Assembly: GCF_902506555.1 (NCBI RefSeq)
Contig: NZ_LR732707.1
Location: 3,460,422 to 3,524,421, forward strand
Direction: 5' to 3'
Length of the DNA: 64,000 nt
Source: Sphingorhabdus sp. 109
GTDB taxonomy: Bacteria; Pseudomonadota; Alphaproteobacteria; Sphingomonadales; Sphingomonadaceae
Shown here: positions 49,753 to 59,828 of the stretch, piece after piece
How positions within the stretch are numbered: position 1 is the stretch's first letter
How the letters are laid out: each line of letters opens with the position of its first letter
The notes under the pieces: generated by a model
The model's input: only the letters and a program-made list of their open reading frames with translations
Database searches by the model: none
Told to the model about the DNA's origin: nothing
Position numbers and translations under genes: made by a program

Positions 49753-52458
49753 TCACTTCCATTCCTTAACATCATCGGCTGCTTCAGCGCTAGCTCCGCG
49801 AGCATTGCGGGTGCGTTTCTGTAGCGCATCTTGAACCGTCCCAACCCGTTTTTTGCCTCGCGATTGAGCGCCGGATACTTCGTCCCGAATACCATCAACA
49901 TCAGGCGGCGCAGACACTGACCCGCTTCCTGATCCTCCGAGTGGAACACTACCTCTTACGGCATCGGCGCTGCCCACACTTGGTTTTTGCACCGGCGCAA
50001 ACTCGGGAAGTGTCAGCTTATCTTCAATATCATCATGCAACCGATCCGCATATCCTGCCACAAACCGCGTTTGCAGCTCCTGTCCTTCTGCACTGAGCTG
50101 GAAGTTCACATCATCAAACCGCGCATTGCCATAAAAATCTCGGTTGGAGTCCATTTCAGCCATACCCCATTCACGGTACGTCTGGCTGAGGTTCAAAGAT
50201 CCGGCAGCACTATTGGTTTCATACCATGTCGCTTGGTTTTCGAGGCGGCTGGCAAGCTCCTCTGCACGTCTCGCTTCGACGGTATAGCTTTGCGCTTCAG
50301 AAAGTGAGCTGGTCAGGCCCGACGCGCTGTTGGAGATGGCGGAACTGCTGCTGGAACTGACACTGCGGACAAAACCATCGCGGGTATTGGACCAGTTACG
50401 GCTATCAGAAATCTGGTTCAGGCTTCCCATGATCCGGTTGCGGTCTTCCGAAGCAATTCCGATATCACTATCGGTCCAGCTGTGATTTCGTCCACCTTTG
50501 AGTCCGAGGTTCGCTCCTAGCGCTCCTTTCTCACCTTTTACGCCGAGACCACCTTCGCCGTTCAGGAACCATGATACTGTTATGTCATCGGCGGCGCGTC
50601 GCGACAGACCATATTGCTGCTGCAAGTTTCTCGACGCTGAATCCACCTCGCTGAACGCCTTGTTGACGCTGTTGCTTTCGTTGGTGCCGACTGCGGTTTC
50701 TGAAGAATTTCCCTGACTGTATGTATTTCTGAGCTCGTTAAACCGGGTGACGGCAGAACTGGTCGATTGCTGGGCAAGGTTTGAAAACGTTTCACTTTGT
50801 GATCGACTGCTGGACGCCAACGTGGAAAGCCTAGAAGTAAAATCCTGCCCCAATGTCGGTGTGAACGGATAGGCAGAATTGGGAACTTGGTCAAAACTGT
50901 TGTCGGGGAAACTGGTAGTCTGCGTTCCGCTTGCGCTAAACCCGCGTGTCTGCGCCGCGCCATAGGAAATGTTCGGCGCAATAGACCCTTGGGCAAATTG
51001 CTTCGAAAACACGCTCGAATTTTCAATATTACTGTTGCCAAGCGACACATTGCCAGTGCTGGCTTCTCGCGCCGCTTCTTCTGCTGCATTTTGCGATGGA
51101 TTGAGATAAGAAGTGGCTTGACCCGAAATCGCAAGCGCGCCTCTGGCGATCCCGCCAGCGAGAAAGGGAATAGAGGCAACCAGATATCCTGCCAGCACGC
51201 CAATATCATTATTTACATCAACCATACCGGAGAAGTTTGCTAGACTTAGCCCAGTCCCGCCTGCGGCACCGCCAACGTCAGATGCACCTTTGAACATCAA
51301 GATCATGTGCAAAATAACAAACAATGGCCCCCATGCCGCGAGATAGAAGAAGCCGGTAATATAACCCCGCAGTGCCGTTGGTCCGGTTCTTGGCATCAGG
51401 AATAGCGGGAAAAGCACCGGAAACAGTGCGTAGAATACCACTGTCAGCACGATATTGAGGATGGGTACCCATTTCATCGCATTTTGGGCAATCGAACTAT
51501 AAGTACGCTCAGTCTGGATGTCGGCGCGGGTCTGGGCAAAAACATCAACGCTTGATGTGCCGCTAGAGCCCGCCATTCCGTGCATCGCCTGTTTCATAGC
51601 GTTGATAGTCAGCACTTGCCGGAATATCTCGCTGGCGTTTTTGGAAACCCCGCTCAAATAACTATACGCAATGGGTAGATCAGCAAATAGCTTGGCTTTT
51701 GCTAGCGCAGCGGTTTGTTTGGGATAGAGCTGACGGCCAAAGATGGTCCCCATCTCATCGATCATCGCGGTCCATTGGCTATTCAGATCATTATAGGCCG
51801 CGCGGCAGGTTATGATATTGGCGCTGACACTATCATCGGGATTGCGGGTCAGGAACTTTTGCGCGCGCGCTACGCTTCCCGGCGCAATCACCGCCCAGAT
51901 GTCATCGCTTGCCGACAGTTCCTTCATCGAATAGCGACCGAGAAGCAGATCATAGAAGACGCATTGACGGAAATGCTCGTCGAGATTGGCGGCAAATTCA
52001 GGATCGGAAATACGCAAACTGCGCGTCGAATCAAATAGCCGCGAGCCATAGATCATTCCATTTTTTGAATAATCCAGATCAGTTGGCAGCCCGAACACAG
52101 TCTCGGAGGAGCGCACCAGATAGTCGCCGACCTGACTGGTAAAGCTTGCCATCAGTGCCAGCCCCAAGGGAACGTTGGCAACTTCGGCTGGTGCCAGTGA
52201 TGGATTGATCCTGTCGGTGACATGGACATCGAGACGCGGCACCATCAGGCACATGTAGATCAGCGTTGCGCCTAAAAACCAGTGAAGCCATGCGCGCCAG
52301 TCCTGATTGAACGCGACCACTATCACCGACAATGCAAGCCCCATCACCATGGCGACCTGGATCAGACTTTTATAGCCGCCTGCACCGGTCCACGCTGCAA
52401 CGGCATTGAGGACATTGACGATATATTCGCCGCCGCCAATTGTGAATATCTCGACCAT
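49753..52458 (-). CDS. traG: Conjugal transfer protein TraG (F-type)
   Basis: 901 residues, the last gene of the F-type operon. The N-terminal 460 residues contain several membrane segments (SLIQVAMVMGLALSVIVVAF, LHWFLGATLIYMCLMV, and others near 340-450) as in TraG_N, needed for pilus assembly. The C-terminal half is Ser/Gln/Asn-rich and periplasmic, the region that in F stabilises mating pairs and meets the exclusion protein TraS. It starts 16 bases after traH. Confidence 0.9.
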   Translation of the reverse strand: MVEIFTIGGGEYIVNVLNAVAAWTGAGGYKSLIQVAMVMGLALSVIVVAFNQDWRAWLHWFLGATLIYMCLMVPRLDVHVTDRINPSLAPAEVANVPLGLALMASFTSQVGDYLVRSSETVFGLPTDLDYSKNGMIYGSRLFDSTRSLRISDPEFAANLDEHFRQCVFYDLLLGRYSMKELSASDDIWAVIAPGSVARAQKFLTRNPDDSVSANIITCRAAYNDLNSQWTAMIDEMGTIFGRQLYPKQTAALAKAKLFADLPIAYSYLSGVSKNASEIFRQVLTINAMKQAMHGMAGSSGTSSVDVFAQTRADIQTERTYSSIAQNAMKWVPILNIVLTVVFYALFPVLFPLFLMPRTGPTALRGYITGFFYLAAWGPLFVILHMILMFKGASDVGGAAGGTGLSLANFSGMVDVNNDIGVLAGYLVASIPFLAGGIARGALAISGQATSYLNPSQNAAEEAAREASTGNVSLGNSNIENSSVFSKQFAQGSIAPNISYGAAQTRGFSASGTQTTSFPDNSFDQVPNSAYPFTPTLGQDFTSRLSTLASSSRSQSETFSNLAQQSTSSAVTRFNELRNTYSQGNSSETAVGTNESNSVNKAFSEVDSASRNLQQQYGLSRRAADDITVSWFLNGEGGLGVKGEKGALGANLGLKGGRNHSWTDSDIGIASEDRNRIMGSLNQISDSRNWSNTRDGFVRSVSSSSSSAISNSASGLTSSLSEAQSYTVEARRAEELASRLENQATWYETNSAAGSLNLSQTYREWGMAEMDSNRDFYGNARFDDVNFQLSAEGQELQTRFVAGYADRLHDDIEDKLTLPEFAPVQKPSVGSADAVRGSVPLGGSGSGSVSAPPDVDGIRDEVSGAQSRGKKRVGTVQDALQKRTRNARGASAEAADDVKEWK

Positions 52459-52473
52459 CTGCCTATGCCCAAC

Positions 52474-53904
52474 TCAAGGTGTCAGCGAGCGGTTTTGAAC
52501 CGCGCGCGACCAGTCGAGGGCTGCTGCCATGGATGGCGACATGGAAGCGGAGAGCATATTCTCGATCATCGCAGTCTTTTCAATGATCTGCATGATAGCG
52601 CTGACTTTGGCCTGACTGTTAGATTGTCTATCCGCCAAGGCGCGGCGCACTTCGCTCATCTGACCTTGCCACATCGCGAGTTTTGCTTCATCCGCCCCAA
52701 TGAAGGTGGACATCGAACGACCCGCTTCGCCAACAATCCGTTCAAGCACCGCAAACAGCAGATCAACCGAGGCAATTTCAGCGAGAGTCTCGCGGTCATC
52801 GGTTGGCATGCCGCGACCGTAAGCCGCCTGAACGGTAAGGATTTTATAGAGCGGCACCGATGCAACCTGCAGCAATTCTTTTTCGGCATTGCCGATCGCC
52901 GTGTCGGCGCGAATAGCCTCGACCATGCTGGTGATCAGTGCAGCGACACGAGGGCGAATGGCCTTAGAGCTAGCAAGGCTCATATTGCGAAACGTTGGAT
53001 CGAGGCATTGATCGGCTTCATCGCAATCAAACACCTTGATGGTCTGTCCCGATGTGCCGTCCAGCAATGCAGTTACTAATGTCGAGGAGGCATCGCCGGC
53101 GAACGGCACAAATTTTCCAGGAGATGCGTCTTTGGGCGGTACATATATAATAGTGCCAATGAGCGTCATCGCATATTCTGCGAGTTCGCGGTCAAAGCTG
53201 CCGCCAGGATTGAAGAAGGCGGATTTCTTGAGGATATGCCATGTGTAGTTGCGCGCGACGCCAGGATTTACATCGGCGTAATCACTGCCAGCACCGGCGT
53301 TTGTGGAATCGCGCTGGCCTTTGGTACCGCAACCATGTTTGGCGGCAGCATAATCTGTGAAAATGCCTTCCGAATTACCAATCGCCTCGCAGATTGCCTT
53401 GTCAGCTAGATCACCCTTTGGCCAGATACCGCCCACCAGTCCCTGCGCCATTTCGCAGCTATTAATATTGAGATTGTTCATGAGCTGCGCTTTTTGCGAA
53501 AACTCCTGCATGATCTTCGAGCATTCCGGGCAAACCGTGTCGATGGCGAGGCTGAAGGCAAAGCCGACCGCGTTGTTCGCCACGGCTTTGAGCATCGCGA
53601 CAATTTCGCTGGCGTTGATGAATGAAAACGAACCTGCAAAAATATCAATACCGCCGCAGCCTGCTTTGGCAGAGGGTAGCTGCAAGTTTGCAATATTGGT
53701 CGTCTTCTGGGGAAAGCGCGTCCAGACATTACCGAGACTATAATAGCCCGCCGACTGGCCCTCGAATGCGGTAGGTCCGGTGACATTGGCAGCGCCGCCC
53801 ATATCATCCATGAACCGGTCCATACTGTCTCCGACATTGGCAGAAAGGGGAGCGATGATTAGACTTGCGGCTGCAATCGTAGCGATTGCTTTTTTAATAA
53901 TCAT
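52474..53904 (-). CDS. traH: Conjugal transfer protein TraH (F-type)
   Basis: 476 residues from the ATG at 53,904, which follows AGGAAG and gives a clean signal peptide (MIIKKAIATIAAASLIIAPL); the longer frame lies within traF. Typical TraH features: MDRFMDDMGGAANVTGPTAF near the start, GGIDIFAGSFSFINASE, and a central paired-cysteine region (CPECSKIMQEF). TraH is a periplasmic protein of pilus extension and retraction, working with TraF, TraW, TraU and TrbC. Confidence 0.92.
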   Translation of the reverse strand: MIIKKAIATIAAASLIIAPLSANVGDSMDRFMDDMGGAANVTGPTAFEGQSAGYYSLGNVWTRFPQKTTNIANLQLPSAKAGCGGIDIFAGSFSFINASEIVAMLKAVANNAVGFAFSLAIDTVCPECSKIMQEFSQKAQLMNNLNINSCEMAQGLVGGIWPKGDLADKAICEAIGNSEGIFTDYAAAKHGCGTKGQRDSTNAGAGSDYADVNPGVARNYTWHILKKSAFFNPGGSFDRELAEYAMTLIGTIIYVPPKDASPGKFVPFAGDASSTLVTALLDGTSGQTIKVFDCDEADQCLDPTFRNMSLASSKAIRPRVAALITSMVEAIRADTAIGNAEKELLQVASVPLYKILTVQAAYGRGMPTDDRETLAEIASVDLLFAVLERIVGEAGRSMSTFIGADEAKLAMWQGQMSEVRRALADRQSNSQAKVSAIMQIIEKTAMIENMLSASMSPSMAAALDWSRAVQNRSLTP

Positions 53905-54769
53905 GTCCGGCTTCCTTTGATGTGAGCAAATAAATACGGTCCTGCAGTTCATCCGCTGAGATGATGCCGTAGCCAATCGGGATGGCCCGGCTTTGCGCGC
54001 TATCCCAAAGCACCAGGGCAGGGGTAATTTTAGGCTTCAATCCCATGCGCACGCGTTGCCCGGTCTCGACGGTGTAATTTTGGAAATGCTTCGATGGTCC
54101 GCCATCGGTTGAGATGGCGCGGACCGTCAGTTTCCAGCGACCCGATACTGATTTTACGATTGGCGACATGACCTCACAGGCTCCGCAGCTCTGAGCAAAA
54201 AAGTAAAACAGCCCGTAGCGTTTCCCCAGATTGGCCATGACGGTATCACGCGAAGCGCTTCGCGCATCTTGCCACTGTCTTTTGGCCAGCGTGGAAACCG
54301 GGCGCTCGAGCGTGTAATCCAGATCGGGTTGCTGCCAGATCGCGCGCTGCCAAACGTCCGAAAACAGCGACGCGCGGTCGAGCTGTTCGCGTTGGAAGCG
54401 TATATAAGCGATAACATTCTCGCGGGTTGGTTCGAGAATGGCTTTGGCTTTAAGCTCGCGCAATTCCTTCGTGACCGCATCGAGTTTCTCGCTTGCGCTT
54501 GTCTGTGGTTCTGGCGGCAGCGCTTCCATTTCAGGCGGCTTTGGTTTGGTGCAATAGAACCAGTAGCCTAGCCGGCGCTTCTCGCAGTAGAGTTCATCCG
54601 CGCTGGTTCGCGCGGTATTGGTTGGTGGGTCAATTGGATTGGATGTTGCGCCTTGCGCAAATGCCGGACTGATGGCGGCGTCAATAAGAAACACGATTGC
54701 AAGGACAAGCACGGCCAAGCCGCCGAGCGCTAAGGGCAGGGGAAACCTTCGGGCTAAGTTGTTCTTCAT
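53894..54769 (-). CDS. traF: Conjugal transfer pilus assembly protein TraF (thioredoxin-like)
   Basis: 291 residues. Signal helix, then a helical stretch, then a thioredoxin-like fold with FFAQSCGACEVMSPIVKSVS: the CGAC motif could be redox active, unlike in F where the cysteines are missing. It supports disulfide formation in cysteine-rich transfer proteins such as TraN and TraU. It overlaps traN by four bases and traH by 11. Confidence 0.9.
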   Translation of the reverse strand: MKNNLARRFPLPLALGGLAVLVLAIVFLIDAAISPAFAQGATSNPIDPPTNTARTSADELYCEKRRLGYWFYCTKPKPPEMEALPPEPQTSASEKLDAVTKELRELKAKAILEPTRENVIAYIRFQREQLDRASLFSDVWQRAIWQQPDLDYTLERPVSTLAKRQWQDARSASRDTVMANLGKRYGLFYFFAQSCGACEVMSPIVKSVSGRWKLTVRAISTDGGPSKHFQNYTVETGQRVRMGLKPKITPALVLWDSAQSRAIPIGYGIISADELQDRIYLLTSKEAGHDY

Positions 54770-56499
54770 GGGCCTGATCTCTCGTAGAAGTTTTGAATTT
54801 TCTGCTGGATGTCATTGGCCGCTTCGAGTTCATCGGGCAGGCGGGCAGCTTCGGTAAATTCAGAGTAGATTTCGGAAAAATCCATTTTTGAAAGATCAAG
54901 CTGCGCGAATTCCTCAATCGAGAATCCATGACATTGTTCGTCTTTCGCGCGTGCCCAGGGCTTGGGAAGCTGCGCGCGGCCTTGCTCCTGCAAAATACGC
55001 GATAATTTCGAGGTGAAGCAGCAATATGCCTTCTTCTTGGTGATGCAGATGCCGAGGATCTTCTTCGAGCAATAGCTGCCGACATAGGCACACAGTCCAT
55101 TTGCATCGCGTTGGTGAAGGAGGATCTCTTGCGTGTTGCAGCCCAGCGCAACCAGCAGACTGATACCGGGAATAAGCGGAAAGCCTTTCCCCTTGCAGCA
55201 GTTAAGTACGCCAAAGACTTTCGAGCCGCACGTTTCGCGCTCGCCTTTGAAAAGCGTCAATGTGTCCGGATCAAATTGTCCCCGCGCATCGTCCATCGCA
55301 TGGAGGGCAACAGCGGCATCTTTGAACTCATCATTGGGCGTACGTTCGATTGTCTCGCATGATCCGTCGATGCAATAGACATCGCCGTCACAAATATACT
55401 GGTTGCCTGAGCCTTGCGTATCTGGAAGCGGGCAATCATAAACGCGCTCTATCGTTGAACAGGGATTATCTTCGCTCAGGCAATCTTGCCGCAGCAACTG
55501 GCAAGCCGGATCATTGTCGAGTTCCTCGCAATCATTGGCAGCGCGCCGCGCATTGCATTGATAGGCCCGCTCCCATGCCCAACAGGGTTTTGTCACCGGC
55601 ACTCCGTCTATGATGCGGGTTTCCGGGTCGCTGTCGCTACAAGTTTCGGCTGTTTGCTCGCAATCTGCATCTTCGGCGAAAGTCCGGCATGCGGCATCAT
55701 TTTTGTTTTCCTGAATAATGTTCTCAGATGATGTCGCGTAGGGCGTTTCTCCCGCGACAGGCGCGCTGCAGCTCATTTCAACATAGGGCTCGCCGGGTTC
55801 AACGCAGTATCTCGGGCCATATCCGTTGTCATGCCACTGCAAACATGGTCCTGGACGTAATCCGGTCCTACGGCATCCATTTGCGTTAAATATCTCGCAA
55901 GAAGGGACGCCGCCAAAACCATATGGGCTGATGTAGCTGCACAGATAATGATATTGGGTCCGCGCTTCGACGCTTACATCCAGATAGATGCTGCAGCTCT
56001 CGTTTGTTTCTTCCAGCGCCACCCCGCTATTGCAGGTTGCTGTATAACGGCCCGGCGATCCGGGAGAAGGTGGAAGCGGAACGCAGCGCCCCTCCGCTCC
56101 GCTAACTTCCATATCGCTGGTATAGGCAAGCGGGTCTTCGTTGATCGATTTAGACCGAGCAGTGACCGCTTTGATTTCATCTATCTCAAACTTAGCCCGC
56201 CGGGTATTGGAATCCTTAATCGCTTTCATGCCTTCGTGGCTGCGCGCTGCAGCCCGCGCATCGCCTTCAATACGTTCCGGATTATTGGCATAATCGGCCT
56301 CAGCTGGATTTGATGTGTAGCCGGGAATACGCGAAGCATCAGGCTGCGTGCTTGCATTTGCGCGCGCGCGTTTCTGCTGTTTGCCAGCAAAAGCTTTTCC
56401 TTCTTCTCTCGCCGCCTCACGGTCCTGCGCGGCCAGTAGTGATCCTGCGGAGAAACTGATGATCATGACGGCGAGTAGAATTGTGTTCAAAAACTTCAT
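54766..56499 (-). CDS. traN: Conjugal transfer mating-pair stabilisation protein TraN
   Basis: 577 residues, very rich in cysteine (for instance CNARRAANDCEELDNDPACQ and GVLNCCKGKGFPLIPGISLL), with a signal peptide. TraN is the outer-membrane protein that contacts the recipient. The cysteine-rich middle part and the C-terminal CCFTSKLSRILQEQGRAQLP are standard for the family. The variable N-terminal third would determine which recipient protein is bound. Confidence 0.9.
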   Translation of the reverse strand: MKFLNTILLAVMIISFSAGSLLAAQDREAAREEGKAFAGKQQKRARANASTQPDASRIPGYTSNPAEADYANNPERIEGDARAAARSHEGMKAIKDSNTRRAKFEIDEIKAVTARSKSINEDPLAYTSDMEVSGAEGRCVPLPPSPGSPGRYTATCNSGVALEETNESCSIYLDVSVEARTQYHYLCSYISPYGFGGVPSCEIFNANGCRRTGLRPGPCLQWHDNGYGPRYCVEPGEPYVEMSCSAPVAGETPYATSSENIIQENKNDAACRTFAEDADCEQTAETCSDSDPETRIIDGVPVTKPCWAWERAYQCNARRAANDCEELDNDPACQLLRQDCLSEDNPCSTIERVYDCPLPDTQGSGNQYICDGDVYCIDGSCETIERTPNDEFKDAAVALHAMDDARGQFDPDTLTLFKGERETCGSKVFGVLNCCKGKGFPLIPGISLLVALGCNTQEILLHQRDANGLCAYVGSYCSKKILGICITKKKAYCCFTSKLSRILQEQGRAQLPKPWARAKDEQCHGFSIEEFAQLDLSKMDFSEIYSEFTEAARLPDELEAANDIQQKIQNFYERSGP

Positions 56500-56502
56500 C
56501 GC

Positions 56503-57270
56503 TCAGCGCTCCTTCTTCAGGCGGGCAAGGTGCAGCGCAGCGAGACGCGATCCCGGACCAGCGCCGCCCGCAAATGTTTCCAGCGCATATTCTACGCTGA
56601 CATTGCCGGTCATCCGGTCATGGGGTGGGACCGCACCTTTGCAGTCAAAGCCGTCGCACAGAGTAAAATCGGAGGAGACCATGACGAAACTGGGCGCAGC
56701 CTTGACATCGAAAGCGCGAAATAGCCTGGGATCAATACCGAGCGCGGATAATTGCTCGCCGTTTGATGCCATGGCGGTGAGCATTTTTGTCAGCTGTTTG
56801 GCGCTGCCTCCGGGGAAACCGCGCAGCACCGTGACCCCGCCTGCCGCTGATGTGTCGTGAACGAGTTTTTTCAAAGACTGGGGCGGCATCGACAGACTTG
56901 CAAAGGCAATGAAACGCGGTGCGTCGCCGAGATTGGCCTGGGCCATTTTTGCATGGTCCGAAATCATCCGCTCGAAATCAAAGACTTCGTCTTTTTTGTT
57001 GTCGTTGTTTCTGTGTTTCCGCTGGACAGTCTTCGTATATCGCTCGCCATTAGCCCTTGCCTGGTCTTGGGTCTGACGGGCTTCATCTCGCAAATCTCCG
57101 CTGCGCATGCGGACATTTTCAGCCAGCGCTTCTGCCTCGGCGGAATAGGATTTGGCCGAAGCACGAATGGACTCAATATCGAGGGCTTCCGAGTTTTGAT
57201 TTTGCGCGGCGGCGAAACCCGCCGTGCAAGTGGCCCCGAACAAAAGGAAAAAGGAAATTGTGTTTCTCAT
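56503..57270 (-). CDS. trbC: Conjugal transfer pilus assembly protein TrbC
   Basis: 255 residues from the ATG at 57,270, which overlaps the stop of traU (ATGA); the longer open frame is traU in another register. A signal peptide (MRNTISFFLLFGATCTAGFA) precedes a helical stretch and a thioredoxin-like TrbC domain (FIAFASLSMPPQSLKKLVHD, VTVLRGFPGGS, AAPSFVMVSSDF). It acts with TraW and TraU in the periplasm. Confidence 0.88.
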   Translation of the reverse strand: MRNTISFFLLFGATCTAGFAAAQNQNSEALDIESIRASAKSYSAEAEALAENVRMRSGDLRDEARQTQDQARANGERYTKTVQRKHRNNDNKKDEVFDFERMISDHAKMAQANLGDAPRFIAFASLSMPPQSLKKLVHDTSAAGGVTVLRGFPGGSAKQLTKMLTAMASNGEQLSALGIDPRLFRAFDVKAAPSFVMVSSDFTLCDGFDCKGAVPPHDRMTGNVSVEYALETFAGGAGPGSRLAALHLARLKKER

Positions 57271-58301
57271 AGCGCGCAGCAATTCCGTTTGCGCCAGACG
57301 AGATAGCCCATGTCCTCGCCAATGGCGGGAATGACCTGTCCGGCAGATTGAAAGGTGGTGGAGGCTCCGATGGGCGGGCAGGCATAGCGGCCCTTGGTCG
57401 CAGGATTGGGATTGGTTGCCTGCAGGCGGTATTGCTGCTTGCGCATGATCGGCATCAGATATTTGCCGCACAGACCCTTTTTGCCCATGGTTCCCCAGGA
57501 CACCAGTTGGCGGTGTAATTTGAAAGCAAAGCGCGACAGTACGAGCCGCGAGGCCTGGACATGGCCAATGCTGGCCGAGACATTGCCGTTCATTGGATAC
57601 ATGGATCCCTGACAGCCAGCGCACCAGAAGAGTTCATCGCGCGGCAGATTGACCGTGGCAGAAACACAATCGGCAGCGCAGGCAGCCAGTGCGAGCGGAT
57701 TGGCAAACAGCACTGCTTCGGGATTAATAATCGCGGTGAGTTCACTGTCTTGCCAGAGCGGATCAATCTCGGAAATATAGAGAATGTCGACAGAGCCAGC
57801 TTCGAGACAGAGAAAATCGGCAACAATCTCCATCCAGTAGATCAGCGGATAGGCATACCAGTGGACATGCCAGCTTGAATAATATTGGCTGGCCCCACCA
57901 ATTGCCGATGGCCCGGAGATGGATCGATAGCCAATGTCAAATCCGGGATCGATCTTGAGCCCGCCGAGATTGACAAAGCACCAGGGCTTCATGCTGACAT
58001 CGGCAAGCCGGACCGGCTCCCAGAACCCCATGGCAATGCCCGGGCGCAAACCGCAAAGACAGACGGGCAGGGTTGGGTTTTTAGGATCAGGTCTGCTTGA
58101 TGGCCAGATATCCAGGCCGCCAATGGACAGCGGAAAAAGACACGACCAGCAGATATCGGTGATCGGATTGACAAATTTACCGGTGCAGCGGCCAGGGCCG
58201 GCATCAGCGCGCGCCGGGGCTGAGGCGAGCAGGCTGACTGCCAGCAGACATAATAGCAAAGCGGATTTTGTTCCGAACAGTTTTGAAAAGCCCTTTATCA
58301 T
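57267..58301 (-). CDS. traU: Conjugal transfer protein TraU
   Basis: 344 residues with a signal peptide (LLLCLLAVSLLASAPARADA). Typical TraU: FVNPITDICWSCLFPLSIGG, LPVCLCGLRPGIAMGFWEPV and a set of cysteines that would be closed by TraF and DsbC. TraU is needed for pilus formation and DNA transfer. It overlaps the upstream traW and the downstream trbC genes by four bases each. Confidence 0.93.
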   Translation of the reverse strand: MIKGFSKLFGTKSALLLCLLAVSLLASAPARADAGPGRCTGKFVNPITDICWSCLFPLSIGGLDIWPSSRPDPKNPTLPVCLCGLRPGIAMGFWEPVRLADVSMKPWCFVNLGGLKIDPGFDIGYRSISGPSAIGGASQYYSSWHVHWYAYPLIYWMEIVADFLCLEAGSVDILYISEIDPLWQDSELTAIINPEAVLFANPLALAACAADCVSATVNLPRDELFWCAGCQGSMYPMNGNVSASIGHVQASRLVLSRFAFKLHRQLVSWGTMGKKGLCGKYLMPIMRKQQYRLQATNPNPATKGRYACPPIGASTTFQSAGQVIPAIGEDMGYLVWRKRNCCAL

Positions 58302-58933
58302 TGGGTTGGCCTCCGCTTTTCGGACAGCGTAAATTCGCGGATCCGCAGCATCCGGCCCTGTTGATCGACCATCGCCGGCAGTGCTTTAATATCGAAATGC
58401 GCGGTCAGCTTGCCGCCCTGATCAAAATAGAAACGTCTTTGGCGCGCTTTCATAAGTTTTAGCGGCGCGCCGTTTGTCAGAATGAGTTTTGTTGTCTTTG
58501 GTTTTTGCGCAAACGCCCATTCGAGCTGGGCCGGATCATCGCCGTCTAAAAAAACCAACGCCGCGCGCAATGGAACGGTATCGAGAGGATTGACCCTGGT
58601 TCCTTTGGCCCAGATCCTGCGCCCATCATGATCAAATATATCGGCCTGCAAAGTGATCGTCGGATCGAACATCTGCGTGGTGGCTTTTGTCGCCCTCACC
58701 AATCCTGCGACAGGCTTGGGCCTGTTCACCCTCGCGATGGTGCGGGATTTGAGTTTCTGGTTGAGCCCGTCAATGTCGCCATTCTTGTCCATGGCCTGAA
58801 GGCGCGACTGAATTTGCTTAAGCAGGTCCAACTCGATAATCGGGAAATGTGTACCCTGTTGGCCATAGTCGCGCGCCAAAGCTGATGACGACAGCAAGGC
58901 TGCAATGAGAAAAGGCAAAGATAGTCTGTTCAC
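58298..58933 (-). CDS. traW: Conjugal transfer protein TraW
   Basis: 211 residues. The start is taken as the GTG at 58,933, which overlaps the TGA of the preceding peptidase gene (GTGA) and gives a signal peptide (NRLSLPFLIAALLSSSALA); a longer frame lacks one. The start of the mature protein, QGTHFPIIELDLLKQIQSRL, and the end, FDIKALPAMVDQQGRMLRIR, match the TraW family. It links pilin and channel assembly with TrbC. Confidence 0.9.
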   Translation of the reverse strand: MNRLSLPFLIAALLSSSALARDYGQQGTHFPIIELDLLKQIQSRLQAMDKNGDIDGLNQKLKSRTIARVNRPKPVAGLVRATKATTQMFDPTITLQADIFDHDGRRIWAKGTRVNPLDTVPLRAALVFLDGDDPAQLEWAFAQKPKTTKLILTNGAPLKLMKARQRRFYFDQGGKLTAHFDIKALPAMVDQQGRMLRIREFTLSEKRRPTQ

Positions 58934-59439
58934 AATATTGCCCTCCCGGTACCAATAATCCGGGGCGCGCAAATGAACCCGATCTCGCCATAGCGGCTAT
59001 CAAAGCCATGTTTATGGGTCGTCCCGACATAATAGCAGCCGTTCGGAATTATCCCTTCAGGGCCTTTGGTTAGCGCGGCCCCTTTGCGGGTTTTGGGTTT
59101 TGTTCGCGCCACAAACGTATTGTTGATGAGGACTTTTTTGCCGTCATGGCGAACCTGATCGCCGGGCATGCCCAGTATTCGTTTGCCAAAAATCTGCGGT
59201 TTCTCGCCGAAATGGTTGATGAGCAATTTCGAGCGTGGCGGCTCGAAAAATATCAAGGTACCGCGGGAAGGTATAAAATTCTTGTTCAGCCAAAATGCCC
59301 AGTTGGGCAGGCTGGGACTGGCATTGATCAAGAGCGCATGGTTGTCGCTGAATTTGGCAATCGGCGCATAGAGAAGCGGGATCGCTACCAGCAAGGCCAG
59401 AACAAGCGGGCGTTTGAGACGGGATTTGAGCACGTTCAT
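58930..59439 (-). CDS. traF: Conjugative transfer signal peptidase TraF (S26 family)
   Basis: 169 residues with one N-terminal membrane anchor. S26 signature residues: Ser in INASPSLPNWAFWL and Lys in FGKRILGMPGDQV, followed by PNGCYYVGTTHKHGFDSRY. Such enzymes mature or cyclise the pilin of conjugation systems. Note that its usual name is the same as that of the thioredoxin-like protein at 53,894-54,769. It overlaps trbI and traW by four bases. Confidence 0.88.
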   Translation of the reverse strand: MNVLKSRLKRPLVLALLVAIPLLYAPIAKFSDNHALLINASPSLPNWAFWLNKNFIPSRGTLIFFEPPRSKLLINHFGEKPQIFGKRILGMPGDQVRHDGKKVLINNTFVARTKPKTRKGAALTKGPEGIIPNGCYYVGTTHKHGFDSRYGEIGFICAPRIIGTGRAIL

Positions 59440-59828
59440 TGCGGCTTTTCCTCGCTAGCGCTTTCCAGTTTTTGGGCAATTTTGGTTTTGAGCTGCAGCG
59501 TGGCATCCGGCGTATTTTTTGAAAGCACGGCTTCAGCAACCAAAATCACATGTCCACTACGGCCCAAATCATCCACCGCCGCTTCGGTTGCTTGGAGATA
59601 CCGGGCAATTTCTTGCCGGGTGACTTCGGGATCAGCATCACCCTTTGCTTCTGCGTCAACGAAATCGCGCATGATCTCGGACATATGGACCTGAACAATT
59701 TGTTGTCCATTGGGCTGGGTCAGACGCAAGCTGACCCAGATGATCCACAAAACCAAAGCCGTTACCAGTAGGACCATGATAACGGATCGCCCGCTTGGTA
59801 GATGCTCTAATAGTGCTGATTTGGTCAT
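59436..59828 (-). CDS. trbI: Conjugal transfer protein TrbI (F-type)
   Basis: 130 residues: one membrane helix near the N-terminus (VIMVLLVTALVLWIIWVSLR) followed by a short periplasmic part that begins QIVQVHMSEIMRDFVD. It matches F-type TrbI by size and placement between traC and traW. In F it affects pilus retraction and length. Confidence 0.82.
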   Translation of the reverse strand: MTKSALLEHLPSGRSVIMVLLVTALVLWIIWVSLRLTQPNGQQIVQVHMSEIMRDFVDAEAKGDADPEVTRQEIARYLQATEAAVDDLGRSGHVILVAEAVLSKNTPDATLQLKTKIAQKLESASEEKPQ

